From Paraspadella gotoi (taxonomy: Eukaryota > Chaetognatha): a stretch of 64,000 nucleotides of DNA. Position 1 is the stretch's first letter, and every line of letters begins with the position of its first letter. The stretch spans positions 11,910,416 to 11,974,415 of the forward strand of contig CM119270.1 of NCBI GenBank assembly GCA_051294375.1. The letters are read 5' to 3'. Position numbers and translations under genes: made by a program. The notes under the pieces are model-generated. The model had not been told where the DNA came from. It did not search any database and was given only the letters and a program-made list of their open reading frames with translations. This document shows, one piece after another, positions 52,501 through 62,939 of the stretch.

Positions 52501-55500
52501 TTTAATTGAGTTAATTAGATTATATCAGTCCTTTATAAGTCCTCCGATATTAGCATTAAACTCCACTTATTGTCGTGATTAATAGATGGATTGGGAATAA
52601 AATTTTGTGTGTGGTAGACAAAAGTATGCTGATTGAGGCTAGATATAAAGTTTGCTCATCTTCTCGTCCTCAAATCGTGCAGCCTCTACTTAACAAGTGA
52701 GTTCATCTTATAGCAATCTCAAACTGATGATAATAATGTACAATCTTAAGATAAAATAAAATTTATTTTACGATGTAGAACTCGTTTAATGTTGATGATA
52801 GTTTTTTTATTGTTTTTTTGGGGGACTCCATAAGTTCCTAAGTAGGTCTGTCAGTCACTGCTCATTGATGTTTGGGTATTTATTTTAATTCTCTTTTTAA
52901 ACATCAATTATGATATTTTTTTTTTAGACATTGTATTTTTGACTTTCTTTTTTTAAAAAGTTAAGAAATTTAAACTCTCTATTCAGTCTAGTCAGTATGT
53001 CCATCCAACAAAAAAGAAAGAAAAAAAATTTAAAAAGAAGAAGATAAAAAAAGACAAAATAAAAAAAACAAATGAGCTGATTAGCTTGTTTTACACTAAA
53101 TCTTGTGTGGCTATCTCCACATTGTTTTGCTAAATACTGTTTTTATTTTTTAAGGCTGAGAAATAAATAAATTTGGTAAAAAAATACAGATATATAATTT
53201 TTAGGATAAAATATGGAATATAATGAGTTTAACAAATTTGAAAATATGTATATTTAATTGCAGTTTACATAAAACAAGTTTGAAAGAGAGAGAGAAAAAA
53301 AGATCTCAAGAGAAGAGAAAAAAATTGAGAGAGAGAAAAAAAAAGAAAGAGTGAATGAGAAAAGAGAGAGAGAGAAAGATGAGAGAGAAAAGAAAAAGGG
53401 AGAGAGAAAGAGAGAGTAAAAACAGGGAGAATAGTTCTCAGATATAATAAATATGCAGAAAGTATATTTTCTCATCTAAACTTTTGCTCTCTCTTTAAAT
53501 CGCCCCCTGGGGAGAAGTTTTTTGGCTCAACGGGGTTTCCGCGAGGGGCAGACTTTTTTTGTGCCCCAGGGGGCTAAGCATTAGGGCGCCCTAATAGACC
53601 GCCAACAATGTTGGCCCAGGGGGAACCCCCTGGGGCGGCCCCCTGAGGCAGATCCAGAGGGGGCGCCCCCTCAATGACCATGTTGTGCTGCTCCCGCCTG
53701 GAATAGTCTGCGCCCTGGGGCCGCCCGCTAGACCGCGCCCGGGGCGGAGGATTTTGGGAGATGAATATCCTCATTTTCTTACTGTTTTTTAAGTTTGTGT
53801 GTGTGCGTGGTGATTGCTCGCTGTTTGTCCTATAGTAATGTTACTTCCCTATTATGTACTCAGATTAGCAATTTAATCTAAATTATTGATGACAAGCTCA
53901 ATCTCAAACACAATACGTTACTGCCTACGGNNNNNNNNNNNNNNNNNNNNNNNNNGGAAAGGAAAAGGAAAAGGAAAAGGAAAGCGTAAAATGGGAAGCG
54001 TCTTCGGTTCTGAGAAAAGAAACAGAGCAACAAGAGCTCGTAATGCCTTTCGCAATTGCCGGGAGGCAGTAAAAGCATTGGATGATACTGTATTTTTCTC
54101 TTCGTGACAAATAGAGGGGAAGACGTGGGAAGGCAAATGGAGAGACGGACAGATAGTCAGACTAACAGAAACAGAATAGAAAGACGGACCGAGAAAAGCA
54201 CAGATAAAACGACAGACGGACTGAAAAGCAAATCGAAACTCTCCAAAAAAGTCGTTATTCAGTGAACATTAGCAGTGAGAAAATGTTTCACGTCTTCACG
54301 CGTGATACATATTAAGTCGACTCACTTTCTTCCCCATGAGGAGTTGATGAACAGCCAGTAGATGAGATTCAAGAGGTTGAGGACGAGGAGGGCGGGAAAG
54401 AGGATCGTGTAAGAGCGCGAAGAACTTGTCGTTGTAGAGATTTAAGGGGAGGATGCATTCGAGGGTGTAGGGGACGGGTGCCCTGTTGCTCCGCCTGTAA
54501 TGTTCTTTTTTTTTTTTTTCCTCTCAGGTGAGCAGTTTTCGCTAATCTTTTTCTCGTTCTTCTTCCTCATTTTCTTTTTATTCTCGTTTTTTCTCTCCTA
54601 ATCAACCATTTTTTTTCTCCTTTTACCTTGGTGTTCTTCTTATATTCTATTCGGCTTTTCATTCCTTCCCGCCTTAATTCCTCCCATCCTTTCTTCCTTT
54701 CCTATTTTCTCTTCTTTTTCCTTCTTTCTTTTTTTTTTACTATTCGCATATTTTTTTTCTTACTTTCCCCTTTGATCCCCTCATTATTTTCTTCTCTTCT
54801 TTATTTTTCTTTTCCGATAATTACCAGAGAGTCACTTGTTTATTTCAATTTTCCTTTCGCGCTGCATTCTTTATTTCTCTTCATTAGAAATTAAATCTTG
54901 GTAAGACAATATCGATACCACACTTTTTAGCCATGGTACTACAGTGATATTCAATGTAGTTTTTCCTGCGATTTTCTCCACAGGAAAAATTATGCAAATA
55001 CAAAAGCATGTGCCTATTGTTGCTCCAAAAAAAGCAAATTGCAAACTTTTTTGAAGACAAGAAAGAAAGAGAACCACTGAGCCGTCGGGAAGCATTGATT
55101 TTTCTCTTCCCTACTTCTCTTTGCGTCAAAAACAAAAACAAAAAACCTCGAATTTTCTTGAAAACAGAGAGAGAGAGAGAGAGAGGAGGGAGATTGAGAG
55201 ACAGAGAGAGAGACAGAGAGAGAGACAGAGAGAGAACAGACGAGAAGAAGACAGACGAGAACTGACAGAGAGAGTAGACGAGAGAGAGACAGACGAGAGA
55301 GACAGAGAGAGACGAGAGAGAGAGACAGCGAAGAACAGAAGACAGAGAGACGACAGAGAGAGAGAGAGAGAGAGAGAAATCCCAGGACGGACAACAAAAA
55401 AGCAATAAAGCAGAATTTTCACGAGCGTCAACGATGCTTTTCTGTCGTCGTCTTTGGGTTAAAGAGCAGCCGTTTATGGGATACTGAGAGGGGCGGGAAC

Positions 55501-57522
55501 TGTGATAGAAGAGGGTCGCTCTCTGTATTTTTTATGATACTGGATCGGAGGGGGGAGTGGGAATCGGAAAGATTGAATGGAGTCTTTTTTTTTTGGTTGA
55601 GGGTTCAATCATGGGCGAAACTGAATGGGGTGTGATTCTTGGGGCTTAGCGCCACACCTCTCTCTCTCTCTATCTCTCTCTCTCTCTCGCTCTCTTTCTC
55701 TCTCTCTCTCTCTCCTCTCTCCCGCTATGAAAGTCAATTGGGGCGAAGAAGGAGGAAAAGTAAATTTTGATCAAGCAGATCCCACTGCGTATCTGAGTTC
55801 GTGATCTGACAACTGCTCGGAATTTAGAAAATAAGTCCAATGCCGATGCTGCTAAGTAATGTATAAAAAATGCCTCATTAAGTTTATTTGTTTTCATCGT
55901 TTCTCCTTTTTAACCTTATGTTCTTTTTAATGGTCGATTAACCGGAAATCAAAATGTCCTAAATTTAAACATCTCGTTTGTTAATAATCGTCAACTATCG
56001 TCATCCCCATTTTTCATTTGAAGTCATCGTCAATATTAGTCCCAAGTGATTCGCCTTCATCTCTCTTTTTCCCTCATCAAATCGAGGAAAGTTGCACTGG
56101 GATCGTAAATTAAAAAAAAATCTGATCGGGGAAAATGGAGGGAATGATGGATTGAGATGAGACGCACGCTGGTTTAAAACTGTCGCAGACAACTGGCTCT
56201 CTGTGTCATTTGCAAGTGACTTAGAGACACTCCACTCACTTCAGTTTAGATTTAGTAATCCATAAAACACTCCTCGACTAACCTCTATTTAAATATTCCT
56301 CCGTCATTGCCAATTAAAATTAATCCAATGCCATTCGCCAGCGACTTCCCGTCATCCGCCACTTTGCCACGTTCGATTTAACGTCTGCCCGGCCGGCGGG
56401 GGCAATCTTCGCCATTCGCGAATGATTTCCAAACGCCAATCAAACTCCCTCGGCTTTGATTTCTGCCTTGATCTCTCTCAGCCTCAAATAAAAATGTGGA
56501 AATTGTCAGAAAAAGTGAGACTCTGACTCTGACTCTGACTCTGACGGATGATTTTCAGACCGAATGGAGTGAACGACTATCGAATTGAAGGCGGGTGAAC
56601 GGTGATCCGCTGCGAATGAAAAAATTCACGGGGGTATAACATTTAATTTGAATATTAGACGAAACAAAATAAACAAAAGACATGAAAAAGAAATTAAAAC
56701 AATGTTGCTATCCTTTTTCAATCCTATTTATATATTTCCAGAAGACAATACTAATGATAAAACCAAATTGATAAAATGAATAAAATAATGACTGATATAT
56801 TAAAAATTCTTTAATCCATAACTTAAAATGGTGAAACAATTAATTTTTGCATTTTACATAACTGCGTTTAACTCTAAAACTGAGAGGAAACAAGAATTCC
56901 AATGTGTTGCTCCACACCCACAGTGACTTTATTTTCACGTGTATTTCCCTTTAATCACCTGATATGACATGACATGACTTGACTAAAAAACTTTCTGTGT
57001 CCGTGTATTTATGACATGCACTGCATCAAAATTCCCTCTTTTATTCGTTATAGTTTTAAGAATTCCTGAAGGCAGCGCTAGCGGTCCCTTAGATTTGAGG
57101 TTTTTTCAGTCTTAACAAATGGTCAACCAATTTTTAATGTAAGTGAGACAGACCGACCGAAAAGTGACTTATAGAGTTGCACTGCGAGTAAAAAACGACA
57201 CTCGAAACTTTTGACTTGCGAATCTCAGGAGATTCTGAGTTAAAATTTAGACAAAGAGAAGAAAGTTGAGAATCGAAAGAAATCGAAGAGAGAAAATGGG
57301 AAAAGAAAGAAGAGACGAGAAAGAAATATTAGACAGAAGGAGAACAAAGGAGATTTTTATTCCGGCTGCGTCCATACATACTTCAATATTAAATTTGAAA
57401 AAGGAATTTAAGTTTTTATAAAATATTGAAGAAATTATCTTTACTTTGACTGCTATGAAAATGATGTAAATATTGATTGGTGTCGCATATTTATTTAAAG
57501 CCCTTGAAATTTAAGAGTCGTT

Positions 57523-57584
<62 letters not shown>

Positions 57585-59010
57585 TTGAAGGAGGACGTAG
57601 AAACGAGTCAAACGACGGGGGGCGAGAGAGTTTCGATCGTTAAAGAGAAAGAAGGTGACTTGGAATAGAGTGACAATCAAATAATGAACAATTTTTAAAA
57701 AATTGTTATTTGGATGGAAATAGCGTGGAAACTGCTGTTAAAGAAAGATCTGAAACATTGAAAAATAATTGTTGCAAGGATGTGAGGTTTTTATGTAAAG
57801 CAATGGAATGGACATTAAAATTAGTTTAAAATAAGAATAAACACGACCAATGGGCAGAATGAGAGAAATGGGGAAAAAATTTCATCGTTAAAAAAAAATA
57901 GGAGCTCACGAGAATGAAGATAGATAATGAAAAAAAAGGAGAAAGAATGAAGGAAAAAAATAGAGAAAAGCGATTGAAAGGGGGGCGTAATCGCACGGGG
58001 CGATCACGAGAAAACAAGATAACGGGAACGAGAGAAAAAAAAAAGAATGAAAGTGGAAAATGAGAGAGAAATTCAACTCGTAGCTTAATCGTTCGCATCC
58101 GAGACTTAAACAGTCGTTAAGAGTCGAATCCGATTATGACGAACAGCAGCCATTTTCATCGACGACTGCGAGCGACGGAACACGAAAACAACGACGACAA
58201 CAACAACGACTGCGGCGATATCCCTCCCGCCCGTTTCAGTCGCGGGAAATCGCTGGCGGCATTTCCGAGAAATGGATGAATAAAGCATGAGGAGTCTCTG
58301 GATGTTTTGACGTTTCAATGCGAATCCGTTCTCGAGGTTTTCCTAGGGAGCGGATGAGGACGCGGTTTGATGGTGGCGGGGGACCGGGCGGAGGGGGGGG
58401 GAATGGGGGGGCGTGGAGAAGTGGTTATTACGTCGTGAGGTTTTGATGGTAAAGAGATCACTGAGATCTGGGCGGTTTTCTTTTCTCAATGGTTCAATGA
58501 TACTTGTGGCAGTTGGGTGATTGGATCATTCGACGGTTTGATGATATCTCGGTGAAAGGATTTCGATATTCGATGGAACCGAACGATCGATGGATGGAAA
58601 CTCGAGTGGATTTGATGTTTGTTCGGATCGAAAATTTGGGAAAGGATGGGAACTAGGAAGCTTGAACAGCGGAGTGTTGTTCACTCGAATGGAGAAAGAC
58701 TTATCACTGTGAGGAAGTGAAGATTACAATCTCCGGAAATCGTTTTTTGGATTATCGAAACACGATTCGACGAAAGGATTAGGAAGGCGAGAAGTTGTTT
58801 GATGCGTTTGATGTGATTATGGTTTTCAGCCATCAGACAAAGATGAAGATTGCATGGGATTCAATGAAAGAGAAAAGCGCGAGATAAGTGACATATATTG
58901 AATCTCTTGCGTTGAGACAAATTTGAGAAAGAAGGAACATGACAGAAAGGGAGAAAAGGGTAATAAGAGGAGGAAATGAAAATGAAAGAGAAAAATATAG
59001 ATAGATAGAT

Positions 59011-59109
<99 letters not shown>

Positions 59110-61761
59110 AAAAAAGAAAGACTGAAAGAAAAATGATGTGGGAAATCGCGAGTCGCAACGAATATCGAATAATTTTTTTCGTTTCTTTGACCAAAAATAA
59201 ACATCGCTTCTTTTACTTTTGTTTTTTCTTTCCTTCTTTTTCCCTTTCGCCTTTCTCTCATTTACTCTCGGTCAATGGCGAAATCAGAGGGCGAGCCGAC
59301 AATGCAATTTATCTCTCCTCTCCTCTCTCTCTCTTCTTCTCTCTCTCTCTCTCTCTTCTCTCGTCTCTTCTCTCTCTCCTCTCTCTCTCTCTTCTCCTCT
59401 TCCTCTCTTCTCTCTCTCTCTCTCTCTCTCCTCTCTTCTTCCTTCATTTCCTCCCTATCTATTCGACAAGATTTATTTGGCCGACTCTCTTCTATTGAAC
59501 GAGGGAAATAAGGAATAAGCGTAAAAAATAACATCTTCCTCACCCCACTTTCCCTCCTTCCACACACCTTACCTTCAACTGCCCCTCAGGCGCTTCGTGA
59601 AGATCTTCTTGACGGATCCTCTTCAACTCGACGAGGACGGGAAGGACAAGGACGACCTCCAATGCTTCGCTGAGGAGTATCTCCGGAGAGACGGCATCTT
59701 CGTCCTTCAGGTCGAAGTGGTTTTGGCGCTGGTTGACCAGCGACGCTCATATGAAGACGCTACAAAAAAATCGCACATTGTGGCAGCTCTCATTCCTGTG
59801 CATCTTCTTCTTTCTTTTAAATAGTAATATTAATATTAATAACAAAAACGATATTGACGATATTAAAAACAAAAGACGGTCCAAGGTCAGGGGCAAGATA
59901 GCTTAGTTATTAAACGAATGGATAATTTTTATATTGGTTGTAACATTTTCATTGTAAAGCGACTAGAAAACATGTAAAACTAAACAGATGGCATACTTTA
60001 ATAATTTTCCGTCAGGGCGCATTGTTCTCTCTTTATTCACAAAAACAACGAATTCATAATATATTTTGAACTTCATCTTTACAATCGTTATAACTACATC
60101 TATAGGGGCGGGGCTAAGGTTATGAATTATAAATCATTTGTTATTTTTTCATATTGTTGAAACTTTTTGACGCTTTTTAAAAAAAATAGGACTAATATTA
60201 AAACATAACAAAAACTAATAGGGCTTGAAATAATATACCTCTATATGCAAATGAGATTTAAAAAAATAATTATTTCTTACACATCTCCACCATGACAATC
60301 GCAGATGATCGAGATGAACGTCGGCGGAATCATTGTGGAAACCGTGATGGAGAAATTGTGGGATCAATATCTCGACGACAAGTGGGCTGCCGACGCCGAG
60401 CCGGACTACGAGAACGAGAAGAAGTTGCTGGCGAAGGACACGCCCGACGGTGAGATGGGGGGGTGGTGGGAGGTGGAAGAGGTGAAGGTGTTAGATCGAG
60501 TGGAGGAAGGGGGGGAAAGTATGTGGGGTGGGAAAGGCGAATGAGACTATGATAGAAGGAGAATAGGTTTTCATAATATTTTTGTTAAAATAAAGAAAAT
60601 AAATGCACGATAATTCAAAACTATAATTCAATTTTTTTAAAACTATTGTACTTTAAAAAAAATTTCAAACAAATTACTTATTTAAACTATTCAAAATAAG
60701 GATCATCGAAAGGAAAATGGTCTGACAAAGACTCTGTAGACGGTAAGCCAGTTTATTTTGCGAGAAAAACTGATCCGTATCAACGAACTTAGAAACAAGA
60801 CATATTTAAATTAATCATAATCAACTATTTCCGATCTAACGAAAATCTAAAAGAGAATTGGCGCATCTAGTACTTTCGGGCGAAGTTAGACACTAGATTT
60901 AGATCCCTGAAATCGCGCATGTTCTGTCGCTGTTAATTTTAACGGAATTTAGTTGGTGGAAGGTGGATTTTTTGTTTAATTATGCTGGTAACTCAAAGAG
61001 AGTCTTCCTAAAAAGAGAATAGAAAGCTATACACCTTTTCTTTTCGAGGTTGTATTTCTCTCTCCAAGTTTTCGGGCTTGGCTGTTTTCCCATTCTACTT
61101 TTCTGTTTACCTCTGATCTTTGAAAACTCAGGGCAAGAGGAAACAGAACAACCTTTGCTTACACAAGGTACGTAATGCGCTCTCTTTCTCGGCCTCGTGT
61201 TCTCAGATTCTCGAAACTTTAAACATACTTTCCTTATCTTTTCTTTCTTATCGTCGTTTTCTGTTTACTTCTTTTTATTTTTCACTCGAGATTTTTTTTC
61301 CTTTTAACACATCTGTCACACCAGAAGAAGTTGGGGAGATTAAATGTTCATGCATGTCTGTCTAGACTCTAGTGTAAAATTTTAATATTGTTATTGTCAC
61401 TCTTATTTAGCGGCTAAAAAGTATTGAAATTTTTTTTTCATTAAAAAAATTGAAGTAAAAAGAAAATAAATTCGTATTTATAAAGTGTCGCAATAGATCG
61501 TGATTATCCTGAAATATCCGCAAAAGTCAAATGACGCGCTTTCCTTATAATCACTATTCAGTATTCACACTTTAGACAAAATTTTGTTAAAGTTCTAATT
61601 TTAAAAAAAATTCTATTCATTGTCAAATTTATTTTATTAATCAAAATATATTTTTATCAACAACAGGCCATCCCCGTCCAAGACGCTCCAGTTTCGTCCG
61701 AAACCGATGGAGTAAAAAGAATAAACAAGCGAATTCGAACGGAGGAAGCACCATGGTCTGA
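44184..61761 (+). CDS. Innexin gene 2 (gap-junction channel subunit), structure broken in this assembly
   Basis: Plus-strand exons: 44184-44367, 45831-46027, 46305-46454, 46739-46918, 47172-47345, then 59590-59708, 60305-60449, a 36-nt microexon 61132-61167, and 61667-61761 with stop TGA. Phases fit at every join except where exon 6 is missing from this strand. Exon 6 is found inverted at 49978-50145 and 54320-54498; placed in order it restores phase (AA then GCGC gives K-R). About 480 residues. Hallmarks: MTFVLDFVQALLGNKVWIDD, GDQIQCFPPVYFS and SICW cysteines, SYYQW, PYLVWHI with the TM2 proline, THVDKTVMLPAFVKRIF, TVCHFK and YTLECILPLNLYNDKFF, EEYLRRDGIFVLQ, MIEMNVGGIIVETVMEKLW. Tail is Lys/Arg-rich (RPRRSSFVRNRWSKKNK). 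Paralogue of innexin 1 with several shared intron positions. ATG chosen because it gives the canonical innexin N-terminus. Confidence 0.9.
46040..46285. repeat. (ATCA)n tract in innexin 2 intron
   Basis: AATCAATCAATC and AATCAAGTC repeats between exons 2 and 3. Confidence 0.85.
46500..46605. repeat. (GAAA)n tract in innexin 2 intron
   Basis: GAAA repeats on the + strand between exons 3 and 4. Confidence 0.85.
47361..47659. mobile_element. MITE-like inverted-repeat element beside an innexin splice donor
   Basis: About 299 bp. Both ends carry the same inverted sequence starting CACGGTTCCCTAGACACCCC and running about 80 bp (through ACAAAAAAATGAAAAATATA) with few mismatches. The flanks show a 4-bp direct repeat AGTA (47357-47360 and 47660-47663). 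No coding capacity. The left end is 15 bp downstream of the exon-5 boundary of innexin 2 (47345). A non-autonomous DNA transposon is inferred; superfamily not assigned. Confidence 0.8.
48421..48456. repeat. (ATTAAG)n hexamer repeat
   Basis: Five to six GATTAA units, mirrored as AATCTT units at 50706-50732 in the other arm. Confidence 0.85.
48728..48971. other. Assembly gap, 244 N
   Basis: Run of 244 N within the left arm. The mirror arm carries real sequence across this position (about 50321-50453), so the gap content can be predicted from 50300-50460. Confidence 0.98.
49139..50154. other. Loop of second inverted repeat
   Basis: Single-copy interior between the arms. It contains GA-rich DNA (49200-49330), a GGAAA-rich run near 49590-49630, and an inverted innexin exon at its right end. 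Its part 49590-50153 is repeated directly at 53956-54503. Confidence 0.85.
49978..50145 (-). pseudogene. Innexin 2 exon 6, inverted copy 1 (two indels)
   Basis: Minus strand: CATTACAG acceptor, AEQQGN, then one base short before VPYTLECILPLNLYNDKFF, TM4 (ALFTILFPALLVLNLLNLIY), a second one-base loss at the TGG codon, and a GTGAGT donor. Innexin 1 has the same segment intact at 2431-2285. The exon fits exactly between innexin 2 exons 5 and 7 but is on the wrong strand. Confidence 0.88.
51343..53780. mobile_element. 2.4-kb non-autonomous transposon with GC-rich inverted ends
   Basis: Present only in the right arm; the left arm is an empty site (47796-47804). Flanked by an 8-9 bp direct repeat CATTTTCTT (51334-51342 and 53772-53780). 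The ends are imperfect inverted repeats: AGTATGTCATCCTGTCAGAATC on the left resembles AGGATATTCATCTCCCAAAATC read inward from the right, followed on both sides by about 200 bp of GC-rich DNA full of GGGGC/GCCCC runs. The middle is AT-rich with a 17-18 bp minisatellite. No transposase-like frame was seen. TSD length suits hAT (8) or Mutator-like (9) elements; superfamily is undecided. Confidence 0.8.
51765..52250. repeat. Degenerate 17-18 bp minisatellite inside the transposon
   Basis: About 25 diverged units of the type CATAATTTGGTCAACTTG, with drift in both length and sequence, lying near the left GC-rich end of the element. Confidence 0.8.
53931..53955. other. Assembly gap, exactly 25 N
   Basis: Second fixed-size gap; it separates the right arm of the second inverted repeat from a direct copy of part of the loop. 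Confidence 0.98.
53956..54503. repeat. Direct copy of 49590-50153
   Basis: Same order and orientation from the GGAAAA run through ATGGGAAGCGTCTTCGG to CCGCCTGTAATGT, with scattered one- and two-base indels. It ends at the same base as the first copy, just after the innexin exon acceptor. Confidence 0.93.
54320..54498 (-). pseudogene. Innexin 2 exon 6, inverted copy 2 (indels)
   Basis: Same exon as 49978-50145, with a different damage pattern: two bases short before VPYTLECI and one extra base in the TM4 start, but the TGG codon intact, giving LIYWLFINSSWGRK before the donor. Since the two copies are broken at different places, both probably derive from one intact exon. Confidence 0.85.
54504..59589. 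other. Presumed innexin 2 intron, repeat-rich
   Basis: No exon recognised. Contains T- and CT-rich DNA (54510-54900), GA/GACA tracts (55165-55378), CT tract (55657-55720), (CTCTGA)n near 56517-56545, GA tract (57523-57581), a GGGG-rich stretch near 58375-58410 and (GAAA)n (58998-59125). Confidence 0.65.
58998..59125. repeat. Long (GAAA)n microsatellite
   Basis: About 125 bp of nearly pure GAAA after a short GATA run. Confidence 0.92.
59893..59945 (+). repeat. Dispersed repeat family R2 tail, copy
   Basis: Carries GGGGCAAGATAGCTTAGTTA, ATGGATAATTTTTATATTGG and TTGTAAC, in the intron between innexin 2 exons 7 and 8. Confidence 0.7.
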
Positions 61762-61805
61762 GCACCATATACTCTAGTCATGGTCTGAGCACCATAGACT
61801 GTAGA
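61752..61805 (+). repeat. Tandem duplication over the innexin 2 stop codon
   Basis: Two copies of a 26-28 bp unit starting CATGGTCTGAGCACCATA. The stop TGA (61759-61761) lies in the first copy, so the final residues Met-Val come from the repeat unit. Confidence 0.8.
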
Positions 61806-62626
61806 CAGGGTCTTGACTTAGCTTAATTGAGTAAAGCCTGAGCTCAGCTTCGTGTTTCACCTATCGGGGCTCAACCGTTCGAGACCGTATTGCAGGACAA
61901 GTCATTGCAACGCTATCTATTGAAAACTACCGAAGTACTAAACTTATGCATTCGAATAAATGTCGGATACATTCTGAAAAAAACTTTTTAAAGCTTGAGG
62001 TTGTAAGATTTTACACTTGCAATCGCTAGGAGATAACTCCTTCTATTCCAAATTCTAAATGTTGATTTTTAAAAGTTCCATTCATTCTGAATTACTGCTT
62101 TTACTTTCTAAATTTAAAATTTTCATGTCATGTGATAATAGCACTAACAGATCACCTTTGTATAAATTAATCTACATGAGATTATTACTTTGCGATACCA
62201 AAAATTTGATTTCAGAATATTTCCTCAACTTGCAATTTTTTTTCTACATAAATATTTCTTCCTTTACAACTTACCTTACATTAAGTAAATCGCCTTCTGA
62301 GAACTAATTACAATGGATATTTTGTATGTTAACTAGTCTTTTGTACAGAATGTTAATTAAAATACTACCTAAATATTGCTATGAACGCCTTCTATCCAAA
62401 GCTTTACATTTTATATTATTCAAATGACTCCACACAACCTTTAAAAATACAAACCGTATCTTTTTCTCTTAAGTCTTTTTCTCTGCGTCGTTGCGTATGA
62501 ATTAAAAAAAATTATTAGGATAGTATGTTTATATAGACATTCAACTAATATTAAAAATATTCATACATTCTATTTTTCTTATTGACCGCCCGCAACGATT
62601 GGCGGCCATCTTGTATTTCTCGATTC
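61762..62626. other. Intergenic DNA between convergent genes
   Basis: AT-rich, about 870 bp, presumably both 3' untranslated regions. No further exon or repeat was recognised. Confidence 0.6.
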
Positions 62627-62895
62627 TCATCTCTTGGCTTCGCAAACGAAAGGAATGGTTTTGGCGCAGTCTTGATCATTCCACGCCCCCGGCGCCGTTC
62701 GTTTCGCCGGAAGTCGGTTTCCGACGCCGCCGACTGTCGCCCGCCGCGCCGACGCCGCGTAGCCGCCCGACGTGGACGCCCTCAATTCCAGGCAGTTCTC
62801 CCCCCGTCCGCCGTTGGGTTCGCCTGGTCGAAACCCATTGTAATATTAAGAATTTATATTGCAAAAAAATTGATTTCTTCCAGGCTTCCAACGAA

Positions 62896-62939
<44 letters not shown>

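Larger units (their letters stand above)
50155..53930 (-). repeat. Right arm of second inverted repeat, with insertion
   Basis: Reverse complement of 47660-49138 interrupted by the element at 51343-53780. Its outer end stops at the 25-N gap, at the position matching the end of the MITE-like element in the left arm. Confidence 0.92.

Noticed and set aside
58826-59261. Phe-Leu-Ser-rich frames that look like membrane proteins
   Set aside because: Encoded by a (GAAA)n microsatellite; likewise at 46461-46694 and 16789-17090.
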